Below are positions 1 to 9,727 of a stretch of DNA of 64,000 bases, piece after piece (position 1 is the first letter of the stretch; each line of letters starts with the position of its first letter). This DNA is from Alphaproteobacteria bacterium (lineage in GTDB: Bacteria; Pseudomonadota; Alphaproteobacteria; SHVP01). The notes under the pieces are model-generated. The model had not been told where the DNA came from and searched no databases. It saw only the letters and a program-made list of their open reading frames with translations. The stretch spans positions 124,001-188,000 of the forward strand of contig JAVJOO010000005.1 of NCBI GenBank assembly GCA_040216735.1, given 5' to 3'. Made by a program: the position numbers and the translations under genes.

Positions 1-411
1 CAGGCCGTTCTGCCGTCGATGCTCGCGGCAGGATACGGGCGGATCGTCAATATGGCATCGACCGCCGGGCTCAAGGGATACGCCTACGTTCCCTCCTATT
101 GCGCGGCCAAACACGGCGTCATCGGGCTTACCCGTGCGGTCGCCCTCGACACCGCGCGCAAGGGCGTCACGGTCAACGCCGTTTGCCCGGGCTATACCGA
201 CACGCCGATGGTAGCAGATGCAATCGATCAAGCGGCGGCGGCATCCGGTCGGACCCGCGAAGAAACCGTCGCTGCGTTCACCGCCGCCAACCCGCAGCGA
301 CGCCTGATCGACCCGGCCGAGGTCGCCGCGACCGTTCTGTGGCTTGTGCTGCCCACATCGTCGTCCATTACCGGCCAATCCATCGCGGTTGCCGGCGGCG
401 AGGTGATGTGA
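1..411 (+). CDS. Short-chain dehydrogenase/reductase, C-terminal part (5' truncated by window edge)
   Basis: The reading frame is open from base 1, so the N-terminal Rossmann glycine motif lies outside the window. What remains shows the SDR catalytic YxxxK (SYCAAKHG) shortly after the conserved serine region (NMAST), then the NAVCPGYTDT segment typical of classical SDRs and a C-terminal GQSIAVAGGE, close to the usual family ending. It resembles 3-hydroxyacyl-CoA dehydrogenase-type SDRs. Its stop overlaps the MarR start at GTGA, so it is the first visible gene of a tightly coupled operon with aromatic-CoA genes. In related anthranilate clusters an SDR supplies the 3-hydroxyacyl oxidation. The substrate is inferred from context. 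Confidence 0.9.
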   Translation, partial: QAVLPSMLAAGYGRIVNMASTAGLKGYAYVPSYCAAKHGVIGLTRAVALDTARKGVTVNAVCPGYTDTPMVADAIDQAAAASGRTREETVAAFTAANPQRRLIDPAEVAATVLWLVLPTSSSITGQSIAVAGGEVM

Positions 412-929
412 ATATCGGCTTACCGCCCCAGGACTACGAGGCCGCTGCGGCGCAGGACGACACTCTGGATCTGCGGGTGTGGCTACGATTGCTTTCGTGC
501 GCCAACATGATCGAAGCGGAAATCCGCCGCCGGTTACGGCGCGAATTCGGTGTGACCCTGCCGTGGTTCGACGCCGTGGCGCAGCTCTACCGCGAGGCCG
601 ACGGCCTTACGATGTCGGCCCTGTCGCGCCGCTTGATGGTGACCAACGGGAACGCCACAAGTTTGGTCGATCGGCTGGTCGCACAGGGTCACGCTACGCG
701 CAAACCCGACCCCCAGGATCAGCGAGTCCAGCGCGTCCGCCTCACCCGCAAAGGCCGGGCCGCATTCGAGCGGATGCACCCGGCCCACAGACACTGGATT
801 AGCGAGCTGATGGGTGGCACCGGTCAATCCGACCTCGGTCGCTTGCATGGCCTTCTCGCGACTCTCAAAGGGTCGATTGCACAATCGCTCGAGTCCGTTT
901 CTTCCAACGCCGAAAGTCGCCCGACATGA
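408..929 (+). CDS. MarR family transcriptional regulator
   Basis: A 173-residue winged-helix protein. The start is taken as GTG at 408, which overlaps the SDR stop; upstream in-frame ATGs would run deep into the SDR gene. The MarR core is visible: [35 protein letters not shown] is the recognition helix and wing, followed by [14 protein letters not shown]. It lies inside the catabolic operon and overlaps the downstream crotonase by ATGA. MarR proteins in aromatic-CoA clusters usually repress their own operon and release DNA on binding an aryl-CoA or aromatic acid; that role is inferred here. Confidence 0.9.
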   Translation: MNIGLPPQDYEAAAAQDDTLDLRVWLRLLSCANMIEAEIRRRLRREFGVTLPWFDAVAQLYREADGLTMSALSRRLMVTNGNATSLVDRLVAQGHATRKPDPQDQRVQRVRLTRKGRAAFERMHPAHRHWISELMGGTGQSDLGRLHGLLATLKGSIAQSLESVSSNAESRPT

Positions 930-1744
930 ACAGCTTCGATGCCGCTACCTTCCGCCCGCAGCACTTCGACTGGAATCTCGATGGCCAAGTTGCCACGATC
1001 ACGTTGAACAGGCCCGAACGAAAGAACCCGCTCACCTTCGACAGCTACGCCGAGTTGCGCGATACCTTCCGTGCGCTGTCCGACAGCGAGGGCGTCCGTA
1101 CCGTGGTCGTTACCGGCGCGGGCGGTAATTTTTCATCCGGCGGCGACGTGCACGAAATCATCGGCCCCCTAACCAAGATGGACATGCCGGCGCTGATGCG
1201 CTTCACCCGCATGACCGGCGACTTGGTCAAAGCAATGCGCGCCTGCCCGCAAGTGATCGTAGCCGCTGTCGACGGGATTTGCGCCGGTGCCGGCGCTTGC
1301 GTGACGATGGCGGCAGACCTGCGCTACGGCACCGAGCGCAGCAAGGTTGGCTTCCTTTTCGCGCGGGTGGGGTTGGCGGGGTGCGACATGGGCGCCTGCG
1401 CCATGCTACCGCGCATAATCGGTCACGGACGGGCGGCCGAACTGTTCTATTCGGGCCGGATGATGGCGGGCCAGCAGGCCCACGATTGGGGCTTCTTCAA
1501 CGACCTTGTCGCCCCCGATGCCGTGCTTGGCTATGCCCAGGACAAAGCGCGCGAGATTGCCGAGGGTCCGTTCTTCGCCCATTCGATGACCAAGCGGATG
1601 ATGGACCAGGAATGGTCGATGCCGCTCGGCGAGGCCATCGAACACGAAGCACAAGCCCAGGCCATCTGTATGCAGACGAACGACTTTACCCGCGCCTTCG
1701 AAGCCTTCGCCGCGAAACAATCCCCGGTGTTCGAGGGCAATTGA
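926..1744 (+). CDS. Enoyl-CoA hydratase/isomerase (crotonase) family protein
   Basis: A 272-residue crotonase-fold protein. The first oxyanion-hole segment is [11 protein letters not shown] and the second is [21 protein letters not shown]. Members of this family hydrate or rearrange acyl-CoA thioesters. The context points to the enoyl-CoA hydratase step after ring reduction in 2-aminobenzoyl-CoA degradation. The start ATG overlaps the MarR stop (ATGA) and its own stop overlaps the next ATG by one base, so translational coupling is likely. Assignment to the anthranilate pathway is inferred from the neighbours, not from diagnostic residues. Confidence 0.9.
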   Translation: MNSFDAATFRPQHFDWNLDGQVATITLNRPERKNPLTFDSYAELRDTFRALSDSEGVRTVVVTGAGGNFSSGGDVHEIIGPLTKMDMPALMRFTRMTGDLVKAMRACPQVIVAAVDGICAGAGACVTMAADLRYGTERSKVGFLFARVGLAGCDMGACAMLPRIIGHGRAAELFYSGRMMAGQQAHDWGFFNDLVAPDAVLGYAQDKAREIAEGPFFAHSMTKRMMDQEWSMPLGEAIEHEAQAQAICMQTNDFTRAFEAFAAKQSPVFEGN

Positions 1745-2928
1745 TGGCCGACCGTACCTTTCTTACCTGGCCGTTCTTTGAGAACCGGCACCGTGACCTT
1801 GCCGATGCGCTCGAGCAGTGGGCTGGAGTGACGCTGACGGCCTTCGAGGAACGGGCTCACGTCGAAGCGACGGTGGCCGATGCTACGCGCGATCTCGTTA
1901 CGGTGTTGGGCAAAGGCGGCTGGTTACGCTATGCCGTCCCTGCCCCTTACGGTGCGCTGGACGGACTCGACGTGCGCAGTTTGTGCCTCGTCCGCGAAAC
2001 GCTGGCCCGCCACCTCGGGCTTGCCGACTTCGCGTTTGCCATGCAGGGGCTTGGGGCCGCGCCGGTCTCGTTGTTCGGCACATCGGACCAACAGGGCGAC
2101 CTGCTGCCGGGGATCGCCGATGGAACCCGCATCGGTGCCTTCGCCCTGTCCGAACCGGAAGCCGGGTCGAACCCGGGCGACATGACCACCCAAGCGCAGC
2201 GCGAGGGCGACCATTACGTTCTTAACGGCGAAAAGACCTGGATTTCGAACGGTGGGATCGCGACGCAATATACCGTCTTCGCCCGCACTGGCGCGGCGGG
2301 GCCAAAAGGACTCTCCGCCTTCGTGGTGCCGGCCGACGCGCCGGGTCTGCGCCTCGCTGAAACGATTGCGATAATCGCGCCCCACCCGCTCGGCCGCCTC
2401 ATCTTCGAAGACTGCCGCATCCCGGTCGAAAACCTGATCGGTAGCGAAGGCGACGGCTTCAAGATCGCGATGGCCACGCTGGACACCTTCCGCTCGACCG
2501 TGGGTGCCGCGGCGCTCGGGTTCGCACGGCGCGCCTTGGATGAAACCCTGACACGCGTAAAGGCGCGGCACATCGGGAACGTCGCGCTCGCCGACCACCA
2601 AATGACCCAGAGTCGGATCGCCGACATGGCCTTGGGTATCGATACCGCAGCGCTGTTGATCTACCGCGCAGCATGGACCAAGGATACGCAAGGTACGCGG
2701 ATATCGCGCGAAGCCGCGATGGCAAAGCTGCACGCAACCGAAATCGCCCAGCAAGTGATCGACAGCGCGGTGCAGCTTCACGGCGGCCTTGGCGTGGTCA
2801 GCGGATCGCCCGTCGAAGTCCTCTACCGCGAAATCCGATCGCTACGGATCTACGAGGGCACCAGCGAGATACAGAAGTTGATTATCGCCCAACAGACGTT
2901 GCGCAACCATGAAGGCGCGGCGGCATGA
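1744..2928 (+). CDS. Acyl-CoA dehydrogenase
   Basis: A 394-residue flavoprotein of typical family length. [14 protein letters not shown] and the following KTWISNGG are the FAD/acyl-CoA contact region. The C-terminal [14 protein letters not shown] and [11 protein letters not shown] are hallmarks, with the catalytic-base glutamate expected in the YEGTSEIQ segment. The start at 1744 is chosen because it overlaps the crotonase stop (TGATG); a longer open frame upstream is only a shadow. The last codons overlap the next gene at ATGA. It probably oxidises a saturated acyl-CoA made after ring reduction, donating electrons to ETF. Confidence 0.93.
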   Translation: MADRTFLTWPFFENRHRDLADALEQWAGVTLTAFEERAHVEATVADATRDLVTVLGKGGWLRYAVPAPYGALDGLDVRSLCLVRETLARHLGLADFAFAMQGLGAAPVSLFGTSDQQGDLLPGIADGTRIGAFALSEPEAGSNPGDMTTQAQREGDHYVLNGEKTWISNGGIATQYTVFARTGAAGPKGLSAFVVPADAPGLRLAETIAIIAPHPLGRLIFEDCRIPVENLIGSEGDGFKIAMATLDTFRSTVGAAALGFARRALDETLTRVKARHIGNVALADHQMTQSRIADMALGIDTAALLIYRAAWTKDTQGTRISREAAMAKLHATEIAQQVIDSAVQLHGGLGVVSGSPVEVLYREIRSLRIYEGTSEIQKLIIAQQTLRNHEGAAA

Positions 2929-5198
2929 AGATCGCGTGCATTGGCGGCGGCCCGGCCTCGCTTTACTTCTCCATCTTGATGAAGAAGGCGCGGCCTGACG
3001 CCGAAATCACCATCTACGAGCAGAACCCCGCCGACGTAACCTGGGGTTTCGGGGTCGTATTTTCGGATTCGACCATGGCCGGCTTCGGCGATGCGGACGA
3101 TGAAACGCTGCACGACATCACCCAACAGTTTACCCATTGGGACGATATCGACATCCACTTCAAGGGCGAAGTCGTGCGTTCGACCGGACACGGGTTCGCG
3201 GGGCTCGCCCGCTTGAAGCTGTTGCAGATTCTCGCACAACGCGCGCGGCGCCTAGGGATAGACATTCGTTTCGACACCCGGGTCGAGTCCCTCGACGACC
3301 TCGGACCACTCGATTTGATCGTCGCCGGCGACGGTGTCAACAGCGCCATCCGCACCAAATATGCCGACGACTTTCAACCCGAAATCGCGATGCGGCCCAA
3401 CAAGTTCATTTGGTTGGGCGCGAACAAACGGTTCGATGCGTTCAACTTTTACTTCAAGCGCAACGACCACGGCCTTTGGCGGGCGCATTGCTATCAATAC
3501 GACCAGGGCACTTATGCCAACGGCAACGCCACCATCATTGTCGAGACGACGGAAGACACGTGGCGACGGGCCGGCCTTGAACACGTCGGCGAAGAAGAAA
3601 GCGTCGCCTTTTGCGAACACCTGTTCGAACGCGAACTCGATGGGGCATCCCTCATCAGCAACCGGTCGGAGTGGCGAACGTTCCCCGAACTGAGCAACAG
3701 GCACTGGTCGCGCGGCAATATCGTTCTGCTCGGCGATGCCCTCCATACCGCGCACTTCTCGATCGGTTCAGGCACCAAACTCGCAATGGAGGATGCGATC
3801 GCTTTGTCACAGGCGTTGACGCGGGCGGAGTCGGTAGCGTCGGGCTTGGCCGCGTTCGAAACCGGACGCCGTCCCGATGTCATCAGTCTTCAACGCGCAG
3901 CACGCGTCAGCATGAAATGGTTCGAGGAAACCGAACGCTATTACGACCGACTCGACCCGCCGCAATTCGCTTTCAGCCTGTTGACCCGATCCTTGCGCAT
4001 CAACCACGAGAATCTGCGCAAACGCGACGCCAATTTCGTACGCAGTATCGATCACTGGTTCGCCGACCGCGCGGCACAGCAAAGCGGCGTCAATCTCGAT
4101 ACCGCGAAGCACATACCGCCAGCCTTTACCCCGTTCAAACTGCGCGACCTTGTTATTTCCAACCGGATCGCGGTCTCGCCGATGTGCATGTATTCAGCCA
4201 TCGACGGCACCGTAAACGATTGGCACCTCGTCCATTTAGGCAGCCGCGCGGTAGGTGGCGCCGGATTGGTCATCGCCGAAATGACCGACGTCAGCCCGCA
4301 AGGACGCATCTCGCCGGGCTGTGCCGGGATGTACAAGGAAGAGCATGTCGGCGCCTGGCTCAAGGTGACCGACTTTGTCCACAGCCACAGCGCCTCGGCG
4401 ATCGCGCTCCAACTCGGCCATGCCGGCCGTAAGGGCTCGACCAAATTGATTTGGGAGGGCGACACCGAGCCTTTAGATCGCGGCAACTGGGACCTCTTGT
4501 CACCATCGGCAATTCCCTATAGCGGCGCGAACCAGATCCCGCACGAAATGACCCCGGACGACATGACGACAGTCAGGAGCGATTTCGTTCGCGCGACTGA
4601 AATGGCCGACGCCGCCGGGTTCGACATGATCGAGCTGCACATGGCGCACGGCTATTTGCTGTCGAGCTTTCTGTCGCCGTTGGTCAACCAGCGCACAGAC
4701 GCCTATGGCGGCTCGCTCGAAAACCGAATGCGCTATCCGCTGGAGGTCTTCATGGCGATCCGCGCGGTGTGGCCCGCCCACAAACCGATGTCCGTTCGGG
4801 TCTCCGGAACCGATTGGGCTCCTGGCGGAGCCACCCCAGACGATGCGGTCGAACTTGCCGCAGCGCTGAAGCGGATGGGCTGCGACATCGTCGACGTTTC
4901 CAGCGGCCAGGTCGTTGCCGACCAGCAACCGGAGTACGGCCGCCTCTACCAAACGCCGTTTGCGGACCGCATCCGCCTCGACGTGGACATGCCGACCATG
5001 ACGGTCGGCAATATCCAGTCTTACGGCGACATCAACGCGATCCTCGCCGGGGGCAGGGCGGACATCTGCGTGCTGGCGCGGGCCCATCTGTTCGACCCCT
5101 ACTACGCCCGGCACGCGGCGGCGGCGATGGGCTACGCCCTACCCCAGCCGCCGCAATACCGCTCCATCGAAGGCTGGACGCCGCGCCTCGGCGACTGA
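2925..5198 (+). CDS. Bifunctional flavin monooxygenase/old-yellow-enzyme protein (2-aminobenzoyl-CoA monooxygenase/reductase or salicylyl-CoA 5-hydroxylase type)
   Basis: A 757-residue two-domain fusion. Residues 1-390 are an FAD-dependent aromatic hydroxylase: a GGGPASLYF dinucleotide motif at about residue 6 and a second FAD motif ([16 protein letters not shown]) near residue 270. From about residue 400 the protein is an NADH:flavin oxidoreductase barrel ([47 protein letters not shown]). This architecture is known from 2-aminobenzoyl-CoA monooxygenase/reductase, which hydroxylates and then reduces the ring of anthraniloyl-CoA without ring cleavage by dioxygen. Salicylyl-CoA 5-hydroxylases share it, so the exact aryl-CoA is not proven. 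It is the last gene of the coupled operon; the CoA ligase is not in view. Confidence 0.9.
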   Translation: MKIACIGGGPASLYFSILMKKARPDAEITIYEQNPADVTWGFGVVFSDSTMAGFGDADDETLHDITQQFTHWDDIDIHFKGEVVRSTGHGFAGLARLKLLQILAQRARRLGIDIRFDTRVESLDDLGPLDLIVAGDGVNSAIRTKYADDFQPEIAMRPNKFIWLGANKRFDAFNFYFKRNDHGLWRAHCYQYDQGTYANGNATIIVETTEDTWRRAGLEHVGEEESVAFCEHLFERELDGASLISNRSEWRTFPELSNRHWSRGNIVLLGDALHTAHFSIGSGTKLAMEDAIALSQALTRAESVASGLAAFETGRRPDVISLQRAARVSMKWFEETERYYDRLDPPQFAFSLLTRSLRINHENLRKRDANFVRSIDHWFADRAAQQSGVNLDTAKHIPPAFTPFKLRDLVISNRIAVSPMCMYSAIDGTVNDWHLVHLGSRAVGGAGLVIAEMTDVSPQGRISPGCAGMYKEEHVGAWLKVTDFVHSHSASAIALQLGHAGRKGSTKLIWEGDTEPLDRGNWDLLSPSAIPYSGANQIPHEMTPDDMTTVRSDFVRATEMADAAGFDMIELHMAHGYLLSSFLSPLVNQRTDAYGGSLENRMRYPLEVFMAIRAVWPAHKPMSVRVSGTDWAPGGATPDDAVELAAALKRMGCDIVDVSSGQVVADQQPEYGRLYQTPFADRIRLDVDMPTMTVGNIQSYGDINAILAGGRADICVLARAHLFDPYYARHAAAAMGYALPQPPQYRSIEGWTPRLGD

Positions 5199-5208
5199 CC
5201 CAGAACAC

Positions 5209-5943
5209 CTAAGACGCCACGTGTTCCGCGCTGCGTCGCCGGCGCCACGGCACGAGGTCGACCCCCCGGAACAGCAACCACAAACAGAATGCGCTCTCGG
5301 CCACTAGCGGCACGACGTAGACTGGCGCAAAAGCGGGCGACGCGTCGGGCAGGAGAAATCTGATCGTACTGCCAACAAGATAGACGATACCCGCGGCTGC
5401 CATCAGGACGCCAAGACGGCGCGGTACGCCGCCTGCTACGAACAGCAGATATCCGACGAGAAGGCTATTGATGCCAAAGAACAAGAGCCCGAGATCGTAC
5501 CCGTGGCTGTGTACGTTCAACAAATATAATGCCATCGCATTGAGCTGATCCGCTTCGAAGGCAACCAGCGTGTTCCCGCCATCCAAGATCATCAACGCCG
5601 CATAATGGTTCAACAGGTTGACGCCCAGTATCGAGGTCTGGATCAATCGGAACACCATCGCCAACAGCGCTAACGGTTGGCTGACAGGCCTGAGCAAAAG
5701 GTAGAGAAGCACGGCAAGCGCGACATCGCACAGGGCCATCACCGCATCGGCGGCGAAGCCGAGGCGAAAAAGGCCCGGCGCGGCAAGGATGTTCGCTGCA
5801 GTCGTGGCCGCATCGCCCGGCACGACAAGTGCGGCCCGGACAACACCTTCGCTGAAAACCCCGAAGACGATAATCGCCAGGTATAGGGCACCTGCCGTTC
5901 TGGTTTGCCCTTTGGGGAAGCGTGCTGGGAGACGGTTGGACAT
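5209..5943 (-). CDS. DUF4386 family integral membrane protein
   Basis: A 244-residue protein with about six hydrophobic segments. The beginning (TAGALYLAIIVFGVFSEG) and central LFRLIQTSI-like helix match the DUF4386 family, whose function is unknown. The ATG at 5943 has an AGGAG-type ribosome-binding site. It is divergent from a LysR-type regulator, an arrangement that often means the regulator controls the membrane protein. It ends 10 bases from the convergent monooxygenase gene, with no clear terminator between them. Confidence 0.8.
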   Translation of the reverse strand: MSNRLPARFPKGQTRTAGALYLAIIVFGVFSEGVVRAALVVPGDAATTAANILAAPGLFRLGFAADAVMALCDVALAVLLYLLLRPVSQPLALLAMVFRLIQTSILGVNLLNHYAALMILDGGNTLVAFEADQLNAMALYLLNVHSHGYDLGLLFFGINSLLVGYLLFVAGGVPRRLGVLMAAAGIVYLVGSTIRFLLPDASPAFAPVYVVPLVAESAFCLWLLFRGVDLVPWRRRRSAEHVAS

Positions 5944-6027
5944 GGGGTCACTCCTCGTGTTGGTGGACGAGGACCTTCATACCCATGCACTCTTGTCAGG
6001 GTAATTGACTAAATCTGTACATTTGAT
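5944..6027. promoter_or_regulatory. Divergent promoter region between DUF4386 gene and LysR-type regulator
   Basis: These 84 bases separate two divergently transcribed genes and must hold both promoters. LysR-type proteins usually bind such intervals. The side next to the regulator is AT-rich compared with the surroundings, but I could not identify a convincing T-N11-A operator. Confidence 0.4.
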
Positions 6028-6951
6028 ATGCGTTTTCGTATGGATTGGCGATCGGTCAAATTCGATTGGAACCGGGCCCGGGCATTTCTCGTCACGGCCG
6101 AAGAGGGATCGTTGTCCGCGGCGGCGCGGGCTTTGGGCATGACTCAGCCGACGCTCGGCCGCCAGGTCGATGCCCTCGAACAGGAATTGGGAGTGGTCCT
6201 CTTTCAGCGAGCGGGCCGCGGCCTAGTGTTGACGCCTATCGGGCTCGACCTCCTGGAGCATGTCCGGTCGATGGGCGACGCCGCCGGCCGCTTGTCACTC
6301 ACGGCGTCAGGACAGGCGCAATCCATCGAGGGGAGCGTCTGCATTACCGCCAGCGAAGCGATCGCTGCCTTCTCGCTCCCACCGATCGTCGAACGCCTGA
6401 GACGCGACGCGCCGGGAATCGAAATCGAACTGGTGGCCTCTAACACGCCAAGCGACTTGCGGCGCCGGGAGGCTGATATCGCCATTCGCAACTTCCGGCC
6501 AACGCAGCCGGACCTCGTCGCAAAAAAAGTGAGGGACGATGCGGTTAGGCTGTATGCGTCGCCCCTCTACATCGAGCGAGTAGGAGAACCGAAAACCGCT
6601 GACGACCTCGCCGCCGCGGATTTCATCGGATTCGACAGCACATCGGCGTTGCTCGATGCGCTCAACGCTCTTGGCCTCACCCTCCGACCGCGCAACTTCC
6701 CGGTCATCGCCGGCAGTCATTTGGTTCTGTGGGAACTCGTAAAACGGGGTGTGGGGATCGGCGTCATGCCAGAGGATATCGGCGATGCCGAACCTGCGGT
6801 GCGGCGGGTGTTGCCGTCACTTGATCCAATCGTTGTACCTATGTGGATTACCGCCCACCGCGAACTGAATACAAGCCGGCGCATTCGTATGGTATTCGAT
6901 CTCCTGGCAGCCGAACTTGCTCGGCCCGCGATCGACCGCTTTACCCAATGA
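6028..6951 (+). CDS. LysR family transcriptional regulator
   Basis: A 307-residue protein with the LysR architecture. The N-terminal helix-turn-helix is FDWNRARAFLVTAEEGSLSAAARALGMTQPTLGRQV, followed by a LysR substrate-binding domain (VCITASEAIAAFSLPPIV onward). Two in-frame ATGs (6028 and 6040) could be the start and neither has a strong Shine-Dalgarno sequence; the second leaves five residues before the conserved FDWN. It diverges from the DUF4386 gene and ends 14 bases before the FadJ-like gene. Its likeliest target is the shared intergenic region; the effector is unknown. Confidence 0.92.
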   Translation: MRFRMDWRSVKFDWNRARAFLVTAEEGSLSAAARALGMTQPTLGRQVDALEQELGVVLFQRAGRGLVLTPIGLDLLEHVRSMGDAAGRLSLTASGQAQSIEGSVCITASEAIAAFSLPPIVERLRRDAPGIEIELVASNTPSDLRRREADIAIRNFRPTQPDLVAKKVRDDAVRLYASPLYIERVGEPKTADDLAAADFIGFDSTSALLDALNALGLTLRPRNFPVIAGSHLVLWELVKRGVGIGVMPEDIGDAEPAVRRVLPSLDPIVVPMWITAHRELNTSRRIRMVFDLLAAELARPAIDRFTQ

Positions 6952-6965
6952 AATAGAGAGGCCGC

Positions 6966-9056
6966 ATGAGCGATCCCGTGGTTACCTACCGTCGCGACGG
7001 CGCTATCGGCGTCATCACCGCCGACAATCCCCCGGTGAACGCGCTCGGTCATACGGTACGCGAAGGGTTGATGGCGGCGTTTGCGGAGGCCGAGGCCGAT
7101 CCAGGGGCGAAGGCCCTCGTCATCGCCTGTGCCGGGCGGACATTTTTCGCCGGCGCCGATATTTCAGAATTCGGTAAGCCGTCCGTCCGTCCGGTCCTGG
7201 GCGAGGTCATCGACCGGCTGGAAAACTGCCCCAAGCCGGTCGTTGCGGCGCTGCACGGCACCGCTTTGGGAGGCGGTTTCGAGATCGCCCTGGGCTGCCA
7301 CTACCGAGTTGCGGTGCAGAGCGCACAGGTCGGTCTACCTGAGGTCGGTCTCGGTATCATTCCCGGCGCCGGCGGAACCCAGCGCCTACCGCGGTTGATT
7401 GGCGTGCCTGCGGCCTTGGAGGTCATCATAGGCGGCAAACGGCTCCGCGCCGAGGCGGCCAGGGAGTTGGGCATCGTCGACGCGGTTGTCGCCGAACCGC
7501 TGACGGCGGCTGCGGTCGCCTTTGCAACCGACTTGGTGGCATCGAATAAGGGGCCGCGCCCGACGCGAGATGCGCCGGTAGCTGGCACCTCCGACGACAT
7601 CGCAGCCGCGCGCAAACAACACACGCGGCGCTACCGCGGCTTCAATGCGCCCTTCCGCGCCATCGATGCGGTGGAAGCGAGCCTATCCCTGCCCTTCGAT
7701 GAAGGGCTGAAAAAAGAACGCGCACTGTTCGAAGCGTGCAACGCCACGGTCGAAGCAAGAGCCTTGCAGTACGCCTTCTTCGCCGAACGTCAGGCCGCCA
7801 AGGTAAAGGACCTGCCAAAGGAAACACCGACGCGCGCAATCGGTCGCGCCGCCGTCGTGGGTGGCGGGACGATGGGCCGCGGCATTGCGATGGTGTTCGC
7901 CGACGCAGGTATTCCGGTGTCGCTGCTGGAAGTAACGCCCGACGCGCGCGACGCAGCTCTCGCCGCGATTGCCAAATCCTATGACGGCATGGTGGCACGC
8001 CACCGATTGTCGCGCGACGACGCCGACGCCCGGCTGGCGCGCCTGAACGGCACCACGGATTTTACCGACCTCGCCAACGCCGACCTCGTCGTCGAAGCGG
8101 TTTTCGAGGAAATGGCCGTCAAGAAGGACGTCCTCGCCAAACTCGATGCCGTTGTCGCGGACGACGCGATCTTAGCAACTAATACCTCCTACCTCGACGT
8201 GAACGAGATCGCGGCTGCTTCCAAAAACCCCGATCGGGTGCTGGGGATGCACTTCTTCAGTCCGGCCAACGTGATGAAGTTGCTGGAGGTGGTTCGCGGG
8301 GACAAGACTTCGCTTGGGGCGCTGGCCACGGCGATGCCGCTGGCCAAACGGCTTGGCAAGATTCCTGTGGTGTCCGGGGTGTGCCACGGTTTCATCGGCA
8401 ATCGGATGCTCCAGGTTTATCAACGCGAAGCGAACCGCCTGCTGCAAGAGGGCGCAACAATCAGCCAAATCGACCGGGCGATCTTCGATTTCGGCTTACC
8501 GATGGGACCGTTCGCGGTGCGCGACCTGGCGGGGATCGATGTTGGGTGGCGGATGCGCAAGGCCTTTGGCATCGGCCGCGCGCAAGACTCTCGCTACTCC
8601 CGGGTGCCGGACCTGCTTTGCGAACATGGCCAGTTCGGACAAAAGACCGGCGTCGGATTCTACGTCTACGGCGACGAGCGCAAGGCCTCGGGCGAAAACC
8701 CGCTGGTCGCCGAGTTGGTGGCAGCGGAGGCGGACGAACTTGGCATCGCGCCGCGCGATATTGGCGACGACGAAATCGTCGAACGGTGTATCTTCGCGAT
8801 GATCAACGAAGGCGCCAACCTGCTCGACGAAGGGATCGCCCAACGCCCCAGCGACATCGATATCGTGTGGCTCAATGGGTATGGCTTCCCTGCCTATCGT
8901 GGCGGCCCGATGTTCTATGCCGATACCGTCGGCGTCCCGGCGTTGGTCGAGGCGCTGGTTCGCTTGCAAGGCGCGCACGGCGAAGTATGGACGCCAGCGC
9001 CACTCCTCGCGCGCATCGCCGCCGAACGCGGGCGGCTCGCCGACCTCAACCGCTAG
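6966..9056 (+). CDS. Fused enoyl-CoA hydratase/3-hydroxyacyl-CoA dehydrogenase (FadJ/FadB type)
   Basis: A 696-residue multifunctional beta-oxidation enzyme. Residues 1-190 are a crotonase domain (AGRTFFAGADISEFG, LHGTALGGGFEIALGCHYR, GIIPGAGGTQRLPRL). From about residue 290 an NAD-binding 3-hydroxyacyl-CoA dehydrogenase domain follows (AVVGGGTMGRGIAMVFADAG), with the catalytic GMHFFSPANVMKLLEVV and two C-terminal helical domains. It catalyses hydration of enoyl-CoA and NAD-dependent oxidation of the 3-hydroxyacyl-CoA. A GAGAGG ribosome-binding site precedes the ATG. No thiolase lies next to it; it may serve the aromatic-CoA pathway upstream or general fatty acid oxidation. Confidence 0.95.
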   Translation: MSDPVVTYRRDGAIGVITADNPPVNALGHTVREGLMAAFAEAEADPGAKALVIACAGRTFFAGADISEFGKPSVRPVLGEVIDRLENCPKPVVAALHGTALGGGFEIALGCHYRVAVQSAQVGLPEVGLGIIPGAGGTQRLPRLIGVPAALEVIIGGKRLRAEAARELGIVDAVVAEPLTAAAVAFATDLVASNKGPRPTRDAPVAGTSDDIAAARKQHTRRYRGFNAPFRAIDAVEASLSLPFDEGLKKERALFEACNATVEARALQYAFFAERQAAKVKDLPKETPTRAIGRAAVVGGGTMGRGIAMVFADAGIPVSLLEVTPDARDAALAAIAKSYDGMVARHRLSRDDADARLARLNGTTDFTDLANADLVVEAVFEEMAVKKDVLAKLDAVVADDAILATNTSYLDVNEIAAASKNPDRVLGMHFFSPANVMKLLEVVRGDKTSLGALATAMPLAKRLGKIPVVSGVCHGFIGNRMLQVYQREANRLLQEGATISQIDRAIFDFGLPMGPFAVRDLAGIDVGWRMRKAFGIGRAQDSRYSRVPDLLCEHGQFGQKTGVGFYVYGDERKASGENPLVAELVAAEADELGIAPRDIGDDEIVERCIFAMINEGANLLDEGIAQRPSDIDIVWLNGYGFPAYRGGPMFYADTVGVPALVEALVRLQGAHGEVWTPAPLLARIAAERGRLADLNR

Positions 9057-9115
9057 ACGGCCCGCCGTCGAATCGCCTAGAAACGTGCACCGAAATTCAC
9101 AATCAGGAGCGACCG

Positions 9116-9727
9116 ATGAAACTTTATTTCACCCAACGCTCGCCGTTCGCGCGCAAGATTCGCATGCTTGCGCGGCTTACCGGACAAATCGGTGATATCT
9201 CGGAAATAGAAACGACCGTGCGCGATCCGAACGCGCCCGTTCTGGCCCACAACCCAACCGGCAAGGTGCCAACATTGGTGCTGGATGACGGCGCGGTCCT
9301 GTCCGAATCGCTGTTGATCACGACCTACCTGGAAGAACGTGCCGGCCCGCGCGCGCTCAACGGCACCGGTGCTGCGCGGTGGCAGGCATTTGGGTTCGAT
9401 GGATTCGTCACCGCGACTGCGGATAACATCGCCTGGCTTTTTCGCGAGTTGTCTTTCAAGGAGGCCGGCAAACAATCGCCGACGTTCCTTGCCCTGGAAC
9501 GCGGACGCGCGCAGCGCAACTTCGATGCCCTGGAGGCCGCGGTCGAAACCGATCTTGCCGCGCCCTTGCAAACCGGACACCTAACGGCCGCCACGATGTT
9601 TTCTTTCGTCGACCTGTTTTTGAAAGACGAAGAGGACTGGCGCACAAACCGCCCCAGCCTCAAAGCATGGTACGAACGTATGCAAGACCTTCCCGCATTC
9701 CAGGAAACCGCACCAGTCGCGTCCTAA
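9116..9727 (+). CDS. Glutathione S-transferase family protein
   Basis: A 203-residue protein. An N-terminal thioredoxin-like domain (KLYFTQRSPFARKIRMLA, then NPTGKVPTLVLDDGAVLSES with the usual cis-proline and glutathione-binding ES) is followed by a helical C-terminal domain. The active-site serine is probably in QRSPFARK. A clear ribosome-binding site (CAGGAG) precedes the ATG at 9116. It follows the FadJ-like gene by 59 bases and overlaps the convergent carbamate kinase gene by four bases. The substrate is unknown. Confidence 0.9.
   Translation: MKLYFTQRSPFARKIRMLARLTGQIGDISEIETTVRDPNAPVLAHNPTGKVPTLVLDDGAVLSESLLITTYLEERAGPRALNGTGAARWQAFGFDGFVTATADNIAWLFRELSFKEAGKQSPTFLALERGRAQRNFDALEAAVETDLAAPLQTGHLTAATMFSFVDLFLKDEEDWRTNRPSLKAWYERMQDLPAFQETAPVAS

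Noticed and set aside
1924-2781. Long minus-strand open frame (285 codons) inside the acyl-CoA dehydrogenase gene
   Set aside because: Antisense shadow of a GC-rich coding sequence; no domain or start context.
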